A stretch of DNA of 46,559 nt from Eubacterium sp. Lineage in GTDB: Bacteria > Bacillota > Clostridia > Lachnospirales > Lachnospiraceae. Below the pieces are notes generated by a model, which had not been told where the DNA came from, searched no databases, and saw nothing but the letters and a program-made list of their open reading frames with translations. The position numbers and the translations under genes were made by a program. The first letter of the stretch is position 1. Each line of letters opens with the position of its first letter. Shown here in pieces: positions 16,528 through 24,460 of this stretch. The stretch lies in NCBI GenBank assembly GCA_024697845.1, contig JAILRZ010000168.1, positions 1-46,559 on the forward strand. Direction: 5' to 3'.

Positions 16528-17970
16528 ATGAAGAAGATTTTATTTGCAGCATCAGAGTGTGTACCTTTTATTAAGACAGGTGGATTGGCAGACGTTGTTG
16601 GTTCTCTTCCGAAGTGCTTTAATAAAGAAGAATATGATGTTCGTGTAATAATTCCAAAGTATATGTGCATCGATGAAAAGTGGAAAAATCAGATGACATA
16701 TGTGAATCATTTTTATATGGACTTATGTTGGAGACGTCAGTATGTGGGAATTATGGAAATGGAATATGAAGGCGTAAAATTCTATTTCATTGACAATGAA
16801 TATTATTTCTCAGGTTCAAAGCCATATACAGATATGCGATATGATTTGGAAAAATTCGCATTTTTCTCCCGTGCAGTATTATCTGCATTACCAATTATCG
16901 ATTTCAGACCGGATGTAATTCATTGCCATGACTGGCAGACAGGTTTGATTCCGGTTTATTTAAAAGACAGTTTTGGATGGGGTGAATTCTATCAGGGAAT
17001 TAAATCCATTATGACCATTCATAACTTGAAATTCCAGGGTGTTTGGGATGTTGATACCATCAAGGACTTAGCAGGCTTGTCAGATTATTATTTCACAGAT
17101 GACAAGTTAAAGGATTATGACAATGGAAATTACTTAAAGGGTGGTATCGTTTACGCAGATTTAGTTACGACCGTAAGTGATACTTATGCTGAAGAAATTA
17201 AAACACCATTCTATGGAGAAGGATTAGATGGTCTGATGAGAGCTCGCTCCGGAAGTCTTCGTGGTATTGTAAACGGTATTGATTATGATGAATATGATCC
17301 GGCTACTGATCTTTACATTGAAAAGAACTTTTCAAAAGAGAATTTCAGAAAATTAAAGGTTAAGAATAAAGTTGCATTGCAGAAGGAATTGGGATTGGAA
17401 GTGGATCCGAAGAAGATGATGATTGGTTTGGTTAGCCGATTGACTGATCAGAAGGGACTGGATCTGGTGGCCTGCGTTATGGACGAACTGTGTCAGGATG
17501 CAGTACAATTTGTAATCCTTGGAACAGGAGAAGAGCAGTATGAAAATATGTTCCGTCATTTTGATTGGAAATATGGAAATTCTGTTTCAGCAAATATTTA
17601 TTATTCAGAAAAGTTATCCCATAAGATTTATGCAGCATGTGATGCGTTCTTAATGCCATCCCTGTTCGAACCTTGTGGACTGAGTCAGTTAATGAGCTTA
17701 AGATACGGAACATTACCAATCGTTCGTGAAACCGGTGGATTAAAAGATACAGTTGAACCTTATAATGAATATGAAAATAAGGGAACCGGCTTCTCATTCT
17801 GTAATTACAATGCCCATGAAATGATGGGAACAGTTCGATATGCGGAACATGTATTTTATGATAAGAAGCGTGATTGGAACAAGATGGTGGATCGAGCTAT
17901 GGCAGTGGATTTCTCTTGGAAGGTTTCTGCAGAGAAGTATGAACAGTTATATAATGAATTGATTGGATAA
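16528..17970 (+). CDS. glgA: Glycogen synthase (ADP-glucose, GT5)
   Basis: 480-residue GT5 starch/glycogen synthase (484 in B. subtilis) that transfers glucose from ADP-glucose to an alpha-1,4-glucan. The ADP-glucose binding motif KTGGLADVVGSLP is at residues 15-27, the domain VIHCHDWQTGLIP near 130, VSRLTDQKG near 300, and the GT-B C-lobe motif FEPCGLSQLMSLRYG with GGLKDTVEP near 375-410. CAGGGAGGAAATAAG precedes ATG 16528. Promoter elements upstream are weak (TATGAT at 16487 without a good -35). No other glg genes are in the window, so glycogen synthesis genes are not clustered here. Confidence 0.97.
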   Translation: MKKILFAASECVPFIKTGGLADVVGSLPKCFNKEEYDVRVIIPKYMCIDEKWKNQMTYVNHFYMDLCWRRQYVGIMEMEYEGVKFYFIDNEYYFSGSKPYTDMRYDLEKFAFFSRAVLSALPIIDFRPDVIHCHDWQTGLIPVYLKDSFGWGEFYQGIKSIMTIHNLKFQGVWDVDTIKDLAGLSDYYFTDDKLKDYDNGNYLKGGIVYADLVTTVSDTYAEEIKTPFYGEGLDGLMRARSGSLRGIVNGIDYDEYDPATDLYIEKNFSKENFRKLKVKNKVALQKELGLEVDPKKMMIGLVSRLTDQKGLDLVACVMDELCQDAVQFVILGTGEEQYENMFRHFDWKYGNSVSANIYYSEKLSHKIYAACDAFLMPSLFEPCGLSQLMSLRYGTLPIVRETGGLKDTVEPYNEYENKGTGFSFCNYNAHEMMGTVRYAEHVFYDKKRDWNKMVDRAMAVDFSWKVSAEKYEQLYNELIG

Positions 17971-17983
17971 TCAGATATATAAG

Positions 17984-18020
17984 AAAAAGAGTTCAGTATT
18001 GGTATGCTGAACTCTTTTTT
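17984..18020. terminator. Bidirectional terminator between glgA and rqcH
   Basis: AAAAAGAGTTCAG (17984-17996) pairs with CTGAACTCTTTTT (18007-18019). T-runs exist on both strands, suiting the convergent genes on either side. Confidence 0.93.
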
Positions 18021-18040
18021 ATTTCATAGGAAAGTTCATG

Positions 18041-19780
18041 TTATTGAACTTCCTCGATACCTGTAATATCCGGAGAAATGCTCATGGAATAATTGGTATG
18101 ATAGATTACAAATCCCGGAACGGCACCGGATACTTTTTTTAATTCTTTTCGTCTTGTATAATCAATTTCCACTTTTTCCTGATTAGCACCTTTAGAGAAA
18201 TGCGCAGCAAGTCTTGCAGCTTCCTCAAAGGTGGAATCCGGTAATTCCGAACCGTCACCTTTTACAATAACATGAGAGCCGGGGAAGGTTTTACTATGGA
18301 ACCACCAATCATTCCCGTTGGCTAATTTGAAGGTAATTTCTTCATTTTGAAGATTGTTTTTACCCACATACATATGATAGCCGTCTGAGGAAATGAAGTG
18401 GAGAGGTTTGCTTTTGATTTTTTCCTTCTTCCCTTTTTGAATTCTTTTTTTAATAAATCCGGTCTGGGACAATTCCATACTAATGGCTTTTAAATCATCT
18501 TCCGTTGTGGCAATGTCAATGGAAACCAGTGTTGTTTCCAAATAACTGATGGACTGTCTGGTTTCAGATAAGATGTCCGTTAATGCTTCTTTAGTTCTTT
18601 TTAATTTTGCGTATTTATCAAAATATTTTTTTGCATTATCAATAGGAGTAAGCGTAGGATCCAGAGGAATTTTAATTTCCTTTCCGGTATAAAAATCTTC
18701 TCCAATATATTCTTTGCTGCCCGGTTGAATGTTATATCCAAAGGCTGACAACACTTCTCCGTATACTTTGAATTTTTCCATCTTATCGGTATCCTTCATT
18801 TGCTTTTCCTGAATGGAAAGCTTTCGGGATTCACGTTCAATGGCTGTGGTTATAATCTTTCTTAAATCAAAAGATTTCTGACGCATACGGGTGTATAAAT
18901 CTTTTTTGGCATAATAGTTTTCCAGTAATTCGCTAATGCTTTCGTAAGGAATTGCATTACAATCAGAATAGGTCTGAAGTGGGAGAGCAGAGAACTCTTC
19001 CGGTTTTCCAACTTTCTCATAAATGAATGGTGCAAATTCATTTTCGTTAATCTTATTTCGTAATTGATAAAAACTCATCCAAATCAGATTTTGATCTCCC
19101 GGTGCAAATGTATTCGCACCCTGGGATGAATCCAGTTTGTTGATAAAGCATAAATTTTCACTGATTGTCGGGCTGATTCCGGTAAAAGAGGAATAAATGG
19201 CTTTTGACAGCGGAATTGCTTTGGAAAAAACAGTCTCCAAAAATTCCTCTTTATCAATGGTTAAAGGATTTTTTTTATGGGCAGTATCCGGAATAAAATA
19301 TTTTCTTCCCGGAAGAACCTGACGCACAGAACTCATCAGTGAATTGACGTGTTTAATACTATCAATAATCGTACCGTCTTCATCCACGAAAATAATATTG
19401 CTGTGTTTTCCCATTAATTCCACAATGAGATGCTTCATCTTTACATCGCCCAACTCGTTTAAATGTTGGATTTCAAAATCAATGATTCGTTCCAATCCCG
19501 GCTGGGTAATGCTGACAATTCGTCCACTTCCGATATGCTTCCGAAGAAGCATACAGAAGTTTGGTGCTGTCAGTGGTGCAGGCTTGCTTCGCTCTGTGAA
19601 ATAAATCAGCGGAAGACTGGCGTTTGCACTAATCAGCATTTTATATTGTGTTTTATTTGCTTTAAATGTAATTGTTAATTCATCTTGTTCCGTTTGCGCG
19701 ATTTTGTAGATTCGGCCTTCAGCAAGTTTGGTGCTGAATTCATCCACCAAAGCGGCTACGGTAATTCCATCAAATGCCAT
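18041..19780 (-). CDS. rqcH: Ribosome-associated quality control factor RqcH (NFACT family)
   Basis: 579-residue NEMF/Rqc2 homolog (about 570 in B. subtilis). It binds split 50S subunits with stalled peptidyl-tRNA and adds alanine tails that mark the chain for degradation; the older name is fibronectin-binding protein A. Order: NFACT-N (residues 1-~200, MAFDGITVAALVDEF, HLIVELMGKHSNIIFVD), a helix-hairpin-helix and coiled-coil middle (~280-450), and NFACT-R/DUF814 near the C-terminus (SSDGYHMYVGKNNLQNE, NDWWFHSKTFPGSHVI). AAGAGG precedes the start at 19780. It lies downstream of the DUF285-like gene with an 18-base gap, so it may be co-transcribed with it. Confidence 0.96.
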   Translation of the reverse strand: MAFDGITVAALVDEFSTKLAEGRIYKIAQTEQDELTITFKANKTQYKMLISANASLPLIYFTERSKPAPLTAPNFCMLLRKHIGSGRIVSITQPGLERIIDFEIQHLNELGDVKMKHLIVELMGKHSNIIFVDEDGTIIDSIKHVNSLMSSVRQVLPGRKYFIPDTAHKKNPLTIDKEEFLETVFSKAIPLSKAIYSSFTGISPTISENLCFINKLDSSQGANTFAPGDQNLIWMSFYQLRNKINENEFAPFIYEKVGKPEEFSALPLQTYSDCNAIPYESISELLENYYAKKDLYTRMRQKSFDLRKIITTAIERESRKLSIQEKQMKDTDKMEKFKVYGEVLSAFGYNIQPGSKEYIGEDFYTGKEIKIPLDPTLTPIDNAKKYFDKYAKLKRTKEALTDILSETRQSISYLETTLVSIDIATTEDDLKAISMELSQTGFIKKRIQKGKKEKIKSKPLHFISSDGYHMYVGKNNLQNEEITFKLANGNDWWFHSKTFPGSHVIVKGDGSELPDSTFEEAARLAAHFSKGANQEKVEIDYTRRKELKKVSGAVPGFVIYHTNYSMSISPDITGIEEVQ

Positions 19781-19798
19781 AATTGAACCTCTTGGTAA

Positions 19799-20998
19799 TT
19801 ATTTTTTTATAATAACGTTCTTATCAGTGATTTTTAGTTTGTCGTTATCAGCGTTAAATGCATCGATAAAGCGCTTCTGAGTTGCAGCATCCTTTACATA
19901 GATTGTCGGGATTCCACCCATCCAAGATCGAAACATATTTTCAAAAGAACAGCTTTCGGTAAAGGTACAAGCTGAAACATCAATTGTTTTTACGTCAGCG
20001 TTCTCAAACATTTCACTAGCATCAGAAATTGTTCGTGGTTTGATTGTCACAGAGCCGATTTTTGCACCATCAAATAAACCACTTAAATTCGTATTGGTGT
20101 TCTTAGTGAAACCAAATACTAATTGATCAGTTTTGATTTCACAACATGTCATAAATAAGCGAGGATTGTTTTTGGCTTCTTTTTCGACTTTTGCCAGAAC
20201 ATAATTGATTGTTTCTGAATCTGACACACCGTAAAGAATTAATCCAATTCCATCAACATTAGTAAAATCTAATTCGTCGATATATTTTTTGTGTGTTTTT
20301 AATGTTGCATTACGAGGAATGCACATACATCCTGTAACATTTGTTGTGTTAAACTGTGTTGCATTATTGATTGTTTTGATATTTGATGCATAAAAGAAAC
20401 CGTCAACCTCTGTTTTGGTTGAGTTTTGATTTTGAGTGAACACAAATTTTGGGGGTAAATTCAATGTTGTAATTTTTGTTCCAGCAAACATATCTCGGAA
20501 ATTGCGAACTTTTGATGTATCAAAAGAATCGGGTAATGTAAGTGTTACTTTATATTCCGGATACCCCGAATAGGCAAACATATAATTCAAAGTATCTGCA
20601 TTGGTGATTTTAAAGCATTCCGGCAAATAAATGTTCATTGGACCTGATACTTTAAAAGAATCAGCAAACATAGCGCGGAAACTTTTGACATTAGAGAAAT
20701 CTATTTTTTCTATACCGTATATTCCATAATACTTTAATTGGGACGAACGTGGTAAATCAGAATACCCATTTCCGAGAATATATCGGAAAAGATCTTCACC
20801 ATCATATACTTTCATTTCGTTTTCAAATACAATACAAGAAAGAGAAGGACGCTTGATTTTTTTAGCATAATAGTCTTTCTGATATTCGTTGAAAACGGTC
20901 TTTACGAGCGATGATTCATAATCTTTTTTTTGAATATAATTGTGCTCCGGCTTTATTGGACTTGATAAACATACAGTAGTAATTATTATAGTCATCAC
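19799..20998 (-). pseudogene. C-terminal DUF285/BspA-like part of a frameshifted secreted protein
   Basis: An open frame of 399 codons on the minus strand whose first 25 or so codons only overlap the neighbouring upstream frame. Real content begins near KKDYESSLVKTVF, directly after an eight-base T run (plus strand 20924-20931). It holds BspA/DUF285-like repeats: blocks of the type 'F.DMFAGTKITTLNLP' and 'YMFAYSGYP', then a tail YVKDAATQKRFIDAFNAD. Such repeats are typical of surface or secreted proteins of gut Firmicutes and mycoplasmas. It has no signal peptide of its own; removing one base from the run joins it to the 222-residue frame upstream, giving about 594 residues. Labelled pseudogene because of the frameshift, but it may be expressed by slippage or phase variation, or be a sequencing error. 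Confidence 0.65.
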
Positions 20999-21584
20999 TT
21001 CCCATAAGATATAAATCTCCGGTTACAGAATTATCCTGAGTAAATTCATATGTACTAACTTTCTTGAAACCTAAATTGAAAGATTTTACAAACTTCATAT
21101 CTTTTCTTTGAGGAGCAGAAGTTCCTTTAGCCTTTAAACCATCGATTGCATAATTCGGATTGGTATTGTTTGCGTCAAAGACAGGATTTGTTGTTTTCTT
21201 TCTTTTGTCGCATACGGTAACAGTAGCTGAAAGTTTTTGCTTGAGTACTTTCTTTTTTCCTTTTTTAATGTACTTTACAGTAACTTTGATTTTAGCGCTT
21301 CCGGCTTTCTTTGCAGTAAGAACCCCATTTTTTGAAACGGAAGCAACCTTTTTCTTGGAAATGGAAAAACTTTTACTCTTGATTTTATAGCCTTTTTTTG
21401 CTTTGACAGTAAGAGTCTTTTTTCCATAAACCACTTTACCGTTTTTCCCGGTTGTAATGTTTAATACATTTTTTGTTTGTTTCAGATAGACAGGTTTTGT
21501 TTTTGCCTGTGCTGTTAAAAGTGGGATGGTTGATAAGATAGCAATCATCAGTGACGTGAATACAAGTTTTCTTAAGTTACTCAT
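20916..21584 (-). CDS. Secreted Ig-like (Big_2) N-terminal part of the frameshifted DUF285-like protein
   Basis: 222 residues as read. A Sec signal peptide (residues 1-28, cleavage after TAQA) is followed by a very lysine-rich bacterial Ig-like domain (Big_2 type, about 35-130; VASVSKNGVLTAKKAGSAKI). A region of unknown fold (about 140-215, DLYLMGSDDYNNYYCMF) ends after YSKKRL at the frameshift. ATG 21584 has AAAGGAGATAAC in front and an extended -10 promoter about 35 bases further up. If the homopolymer lost one base, this would continue into the DUF285-like repeats. The first six codons, ribosome site and promoter are duplicated at 24442-24543. Confidence 0.75.
   Translation of the reverse strand: MSNLRKLVFTSLMIAILSTIPLLTAQAKTKPVYLKQTKNVLNITTGKNGKVVYGKKTLTVKAKKGYKIKSKSFSISKKKVASVSKNGVLTAKKAGSAKIKVTVKYIKKGKKKVLKQKLSATVTVCDKRKKTTNPVFDANNTNPNYAIDGLKAKGTSAPQRKDMKFVKSFNLGFKKVSTYEFTQDNSVTGDLYLMGSDDYNNYYCMFIKSNKAGAQLYSKKRL
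20924..20931. other. T8 (A8 on coding strand) homopolymer at the frameshift point
   Basis: Eight consecutive T on the plus strand, exactly where the 222-codon frame must move +1 (lose one A) to enter the downstream frame: codons tca-aaa-aaa then gat-tat-gaa. Both frames encode plausible protein on their own side of it. Confidence 0.85.
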
Positions 21585-21618
21585 TTGTTATCTCCTTTAT
21601 GTAAAATAATTCTAGTAT

Positions 21619-21627
21619 ATTATAGCA
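21619..21627 (-). promoter_or_regulatory. Extended -10 promoter for the Big_2/DUF285-like gene
   Basis: On the minus strand TGCTATAAT, an extended -10 element, about 35 bases before the start codon. No -35 is recognisable, as expected for extended -10 promoters. The same element is present in repeat copy 2 at 24497-24505. Confidence 0.6.
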
Positions 21628-21639
21628 TTATATTGGTAG

Positions 21640-21655
21640 ATTTCCATAGGGAAAT
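21640..21655. promoter_or_regulatory. Operator-like inverted repeat in the -35 region
   Basis: ATTTCC-ATAG-GGAAAT, a perfect 6-base dyad 12 bases upstream of the extended -10 element on the minus strand. It is kept intact in repeat copy 2 (24518-24533). Likely binding site for an unknown regulator. Confidence 0.4.
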
Positions 21656-21801
21656 GGAATTGTCGGAAAACTGAGAGATGAGGATGAATTACATAAGTTC
21701 TATATGTATTTAATATAATTAATTATTGTGAAATGGTTTGCGTGACCTTTATGAAGCGAAATGTGATAAAAAAAAAAGAAAAAGTTGTCTGAAATTGCTT
21801 A

Positions 21802-21822
21802 TTTTGACTACAATTGTCAAAA
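21802..21822. promoter_or_regulatory. Inverted repeat upstream of the 797-residue gene promoter
   Basis: TTTTGAC (21802-21808) and GTCAAAA (21816-21822), perfect 7-base arms with a 7-base spacer, ending 12 bases before the -35. Position suits an activator site; the protein is unknown. Confidence 0.4.
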
Positions 21823-21834
21823 ATGATGTATCTG

Positions 21835-21862
21835 TTGACAAAATAGTTAGTTTAAGTAAAAT
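21835..21862 (+). promoter_or_regulatory. Sigma-A type promoter of the 797-residue gene
   Basis: Consensus TTGACA (21835-21840), 16-base spacer, TAAAAT (21857-21862). Predicted start of transcription near 21869. Confidence 0.7.
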
Positions 21863-21870
21863 CAATGTAT

Positions 21871-21882
21871 TGAAACGTTTCA
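21871..21882. promoter_or_regulatory. LacI/CcpA-like palindromic operator
   Basis: TGAAACGTTTCA, a perfect 12-base palindrome with central CG, the hallmark of LacI-family operators. It begins about two bases after the predicted transcription start, where a bound repressor would block initiation. It is shorter than the 14-base catabolite (cre) consensus, so the regulator may be a specific LacI-type protein. Confidence 0.5.
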
Positions 21883-21910
21883 TGTAATATCATAAATTGA
21901 AAGGAGTACT

Positions 21911-21940
21911 ATGGAAATTACCATAGAAAATGAAAAATGA
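21911..21940 (+). CDS. Possible nine-residue leader peptide overlapping the 797-residue gene
   Basis: ATG 21911 follows AAAGGAG by 4 bases and encodes MEITIENEK; its TGA overlaps ATG 21937 of the main gene (ATGA). The start codon sits in a hairpin, CTATGG (21909-21914) / CCATAG (21921-21926). Either the leader is translated and coupled, or the hairpin brings the ribosome site closer to ATG 21937. The main start has no ribosome site of its own. Confidence 0.35.
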   Translation: MEITIENEK

Positions 21941-24330
21941 AAAATTTAATGAACAAAATCTTTTTGTGTTTTACTTTAGTGCTTGCGTTGGTTGCAACAG
22001 AGGGATTTTCTAATTGGGGAATTTACAAATCAACTACAGTTTCTGCTGGAAATAACACAGTTAAAGTTATCTATGATGGTGGAGAACGACATAATATGAA
22101 ATTTGGTGTAGGGAATACATCAAGTTATTATTTGACATTCAAATTAGCTTCTGGAAATGGAACAATTGAAGCTGTGGATTGGTCATCTTCAAATACAGCG
22201 ATTTTTAAAATTGTTAATAAGACTGGAACAAAGGCAAATTCAAAATGCAAAATCAAAGGTATTAAAGAAGGTCATGCTGAATTGGTATTGAAAGTATATA
22301 CCTCAAAAGGCACTTACACAGAACGCCTAGGAATTTCTATATATACTAATATTACTGCATTTAAGGCAACTTCAATTAAAGATCATAATATTTTCGCTGG
22401 CGCAACAACGAAAGATTACGAAACCCCGGCTAATATTGGATATCAGCCAGCAGGGAAAGAGTATACAGTTAAATATGCATGTGGTAGTTATTATTTTGTA
22501 GAAAGTTTAGATGGACAGAGGTATTCGAATGGTAACAATTATGGTTTTGTACTAAAAAGCAGTGTGGAACTGTCAGAACCAGTAACAAAAATTAATAAGT
22601 ATTATAATACTTATTTTTTGAAAGTAAATGAATCAATTAAACTCGGATACGATTTAGAACCATATAATTCATCAAAAATTGTGTATTTTAATAGTTCAAA
22701 CACTAATATTGCAACTGTTTCATCAGATGGAACGGTTCAAGGAAAGTCAGTTGGTACTACTCAAGTTAAAATTTATTCTAAATACGGAAATGCTTATGAG
22801 TATTATACAATTAATGTACTTAATACGGCTAAAAGTGATACAATGTCATCTAGCCAAATATCAGAAATTAGCAATATGTCTATTAAAGAACTCAAAATGA
22901 GCGGATTAGTAAATCAGATTTTTGGTAATAATTATTTTCCAGAAAAGAAGAATGGTAATTATGAAAAAGAATATTACGTAGATGAAAACATTCGTTTATG
23001 TGACACAAGAAATTGCTTATTTGAGAGTGAAAAAGCATTTAAGACAAATTGTTATGGTTATGCAATTAATGCATGGTCAAAACCTGGAGATAGCTGTCCA
23101 TATCCTGGATTTAAATCAGGATATGAAGGAACATTAGGTTATGAGGATATTAATAATATTGCAAAAGCAGTTGCTGATGATATAGAAGCTTTAGGTGGAA
23201 CCGCAAAAATATTGACTGGTAGTGATAATAACCCTAATTATAAGACTACGGAAGATCAGTTGCTAATCGCATTAAAGACACCGACTTGGAAACAGTGGGA
23301 GGAACAAAAATCTAGAGGATTTTCAGGTGTGAATACTGGACTTGATACATATCATTTTATGGTTAGAAAGAATAATAATTGGTATTTTAAGGCTAGTGCA
23401 GCGCAGGGGGCTGGAATATACAAATTGGCAAATGGAAAGAATCCGGAAGAAGTATATTGGCACAATATTTGCTATATGGGTAATTTTGTTCATGATTATC
23501 AGGCTGGATGGTATCAAAATATTTACGGATCAAATACACAGTATATTCTTATTTCAAAAATGCCTGTAACAATTAAAGGAAGATCTGTAGGACAAGTAGT
23601 AGATGCGAATGGACTAAAATTAAAAGATACATATTTTACAGAAGAAGGAACATGTATCCAATATGATTTAAACGTCACAGAACAAACTGTTACAGGACAG
23701 ATTATTTCGCGCGATGCCAACATTGCTGGATATTACATTGGAAATAAAATTCCTACAGCAGCTGATTATAAGACATCATACGACGATTTCGCACCTAGAA
23801 TTCAGTACAGAATCTTACAGTCCGGTACATACAGCATTTGGCTTAAATTTAAAGATGGTAGTGTGGAAAAAATTCCAGATAGTTTTGTGATTAAAAATGG
23901 TATTTTCTCTCGTGCGTTTGCTTATTCAGATGACACGCCTTTAGAAAATCATCCTTGGGATAACTGGGTTTCTCCAGAAACAAATGAATTGGGAGTAGAA
24001 AATGTAATGGATGGAAATCCTGATACTAGATGGTCCGTGTATCAAGGGGACAAGGCAATTAGCTGTCAGACAGATTTGAGATGGGATACTGATCTAAGAA
24101 CAGTGACAATTGATTGGGAAGCTGCATATGCTAAAAAGTATGAAGTATACTATTGGGCACCGGGAGAAGGTTGGAAGTTGTGCTATTCAACTGAAAACGG
24201 AAAGGTTGGTAAAACTACAATTGATTTGAACGGTGGAAAACTTGTAAAAGTTGGTGGTATTAAAGTTAGATGCCTTCAGAGAGGAACCACGTGGGGATAT
24301 TCAATAAAAGATATTTTTGTGAAAGACTAA
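21937..24330 (+). CDS. Secreted multidomain protein: Ig-like, papain-like cysteine peptidase core, discoidin-like C-terminus
   Basis: 797 residues. Hydrophobic signal segment at residues 7-25. First Ig-like (Big_2) region about 65-137 (AVDWSSSNTAIFKI; KIKGIKEGHAELVLKV). An SH3-like stretch about 150-212 (ETPANIGYQPAGKEYTVKY). Second Big_2 region about 217-295 (NSSNTNIATVSSDGTVQGKS). Middle domain about 345-545 with Cys372 in KTNCYGYAINAW and His473 in DTYHFMVRKNNNWYFKA, the Cys-then-His order of papain/NlpC-like folds. C-terminal F5/8 type C (galactose-binding) domain about 655-797 (ENVMDGNPDTRWSVYQGDK; VTIDWEAAYAKKYEVYYW). No sortase motif or C-terminal anchor, so probably released. No close named homolog is recognised; peptidase activity is inferred from two residues. 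It has its own promoter and terminator. Confidence 0.8.
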   Translation: MKNLMNKIFLCFTLVLALVATEGFSNWGIYKSTTVSAGNNTVKVIYDGGERHNMKFGVGNTSSYYLTFKLASGNGTIEAVDWSSSNTAIFKIVNKTGTKANSKCKIKGIKEGHAELVLKVYTSKGTYTERLGISIYTNITAFKATSIKDHNIFAGATTKDYETPANIGYQPAGKEYTVKYACGSYYFVESLDGQRYSNGNNYGFVLKSSVELSEPVTKINKYYNTYFLKVNESIKLGYDLEPYNSSKIVYFNSSNTNIATVSSDGTVQGKSVGTTQVKIYSKYGNAYEYYTINVLNTAKSDTMSSSQISEISNMSIKELKMSGLVNQIFGNNYFPEKKNGNYEKEYYVDENIRLCDTRNCLFESEKAFKTNCYGYAINAWSKPGDSCPYPGFKSGYEGTLGYEDINNIAKAVADDIEALGGTAKILTGSDNNPNYKTTEDQLLIALKTPTWKQWEEQKSRGFSGVNTGLDTYHFMVRKNNNWYFKASAAQGAGIYKLANGKNPEEVYWHNICYMGNFVHDYQAGWYQNIYGSNTQYILISKMPVTIKGRSVGQVVDANGLKLKDTYFTEEGTCIQYDLNVTEQTVTGQIISRDANIAGYYIGNKIPTAADYKTSYDDFAPRIQYRILQSGTYSIWLKFKDGSVEKIPDSFVIKNGIFSRAFAYSDDTPLENHPWDNWVSPETNELGVENVMDGNPDTRWSVYQGDKAISCQTDLRWDTDLRTVTIDWEAAYAKKYEVYYWAPGEGWKLCYSTENGKVGKTTIDLNGGKLVKVGGIKVRCLQRGTTWGYSIKDIFVKD

Positions 24331-24384
24331 ATTAATAGTAAAAAGTCAGCTTATGCTGATGTAATCCTAAAAGGTTAGAATTTT

Positions 24385-24412
24385 ATGAGACGGCTTCGGT
24401 CGTCTCATTTTT
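24385..24412 (+). terminator. Rho-independent terminator of the 797-residue gene
   Basis: ATGAGACGGC (24385-24394) / GTCGTCTCAT (24399-24408) closing a TTCG tetraloop, one G-T pair, then a T-run. A smaller hairpin (TCAGC/GCTGA, 24346-24359) precedes it. Confidence 0.9.
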
Positions 24413-24418
24413 GGTGGT

Positions 24419-24460
24419 TTATAAATAAAATATAAGCCTAGGTTTTCTTAAGTTACTCAT
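24419..24460 (-). pseudogene. Remnant 5' end of a second Big_2/DUF285-like gene
   Basis: Within repeat copy 2 the ATG and first six codons (MSNLRK) of the 222-residue gene are preserved with TAAAGGAGATA in front. The similarity then stops and the frame closes after 13 codons. It is a truncated copy of the gene start, not a functional gene. Confidence 0.7.

Larger units (their letters stand above)
21566..21665 (-). repeat. Direct repeat copy 1: promoter, ribosome site and first codons
   Basis: Bases 21591-21665 are identical to 24469-24543 (75 bases). Bases 21566-21586 are identical to 24442-24462 (21 bases, covering the first six codons MSNLRK). Only 4 bases here versus 6 in copy 2 differ between the blocks. 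Confidence 0.95.
21666..21936. other. Divergent intergenic region with several regulatory-looking elements
   Basis: AT-rich spacer between the minus-strand Big_2/DUF285-like gene and the plus-strand 797-residue gene. It contains an A10 tract (21768-21777), an inverted repeat TTTTGAC/GTCAAAA (21802-21822), a sigma-A promoter (21835-21862), a 12-base palindrome (21871-21882) and a hairpin with a nine-codon leader (21909-21940). No gene of normal size is visible. Confidence 0.7.

Noticed and set aside
20920-20935. Programmed -1 frameshift at A-AAA-AAG
   Set aside because: The shift needed is +1 (loss of one A), the wrong direction for a -1 slippery heptamer, and no pseudoknot is obvious downstream.
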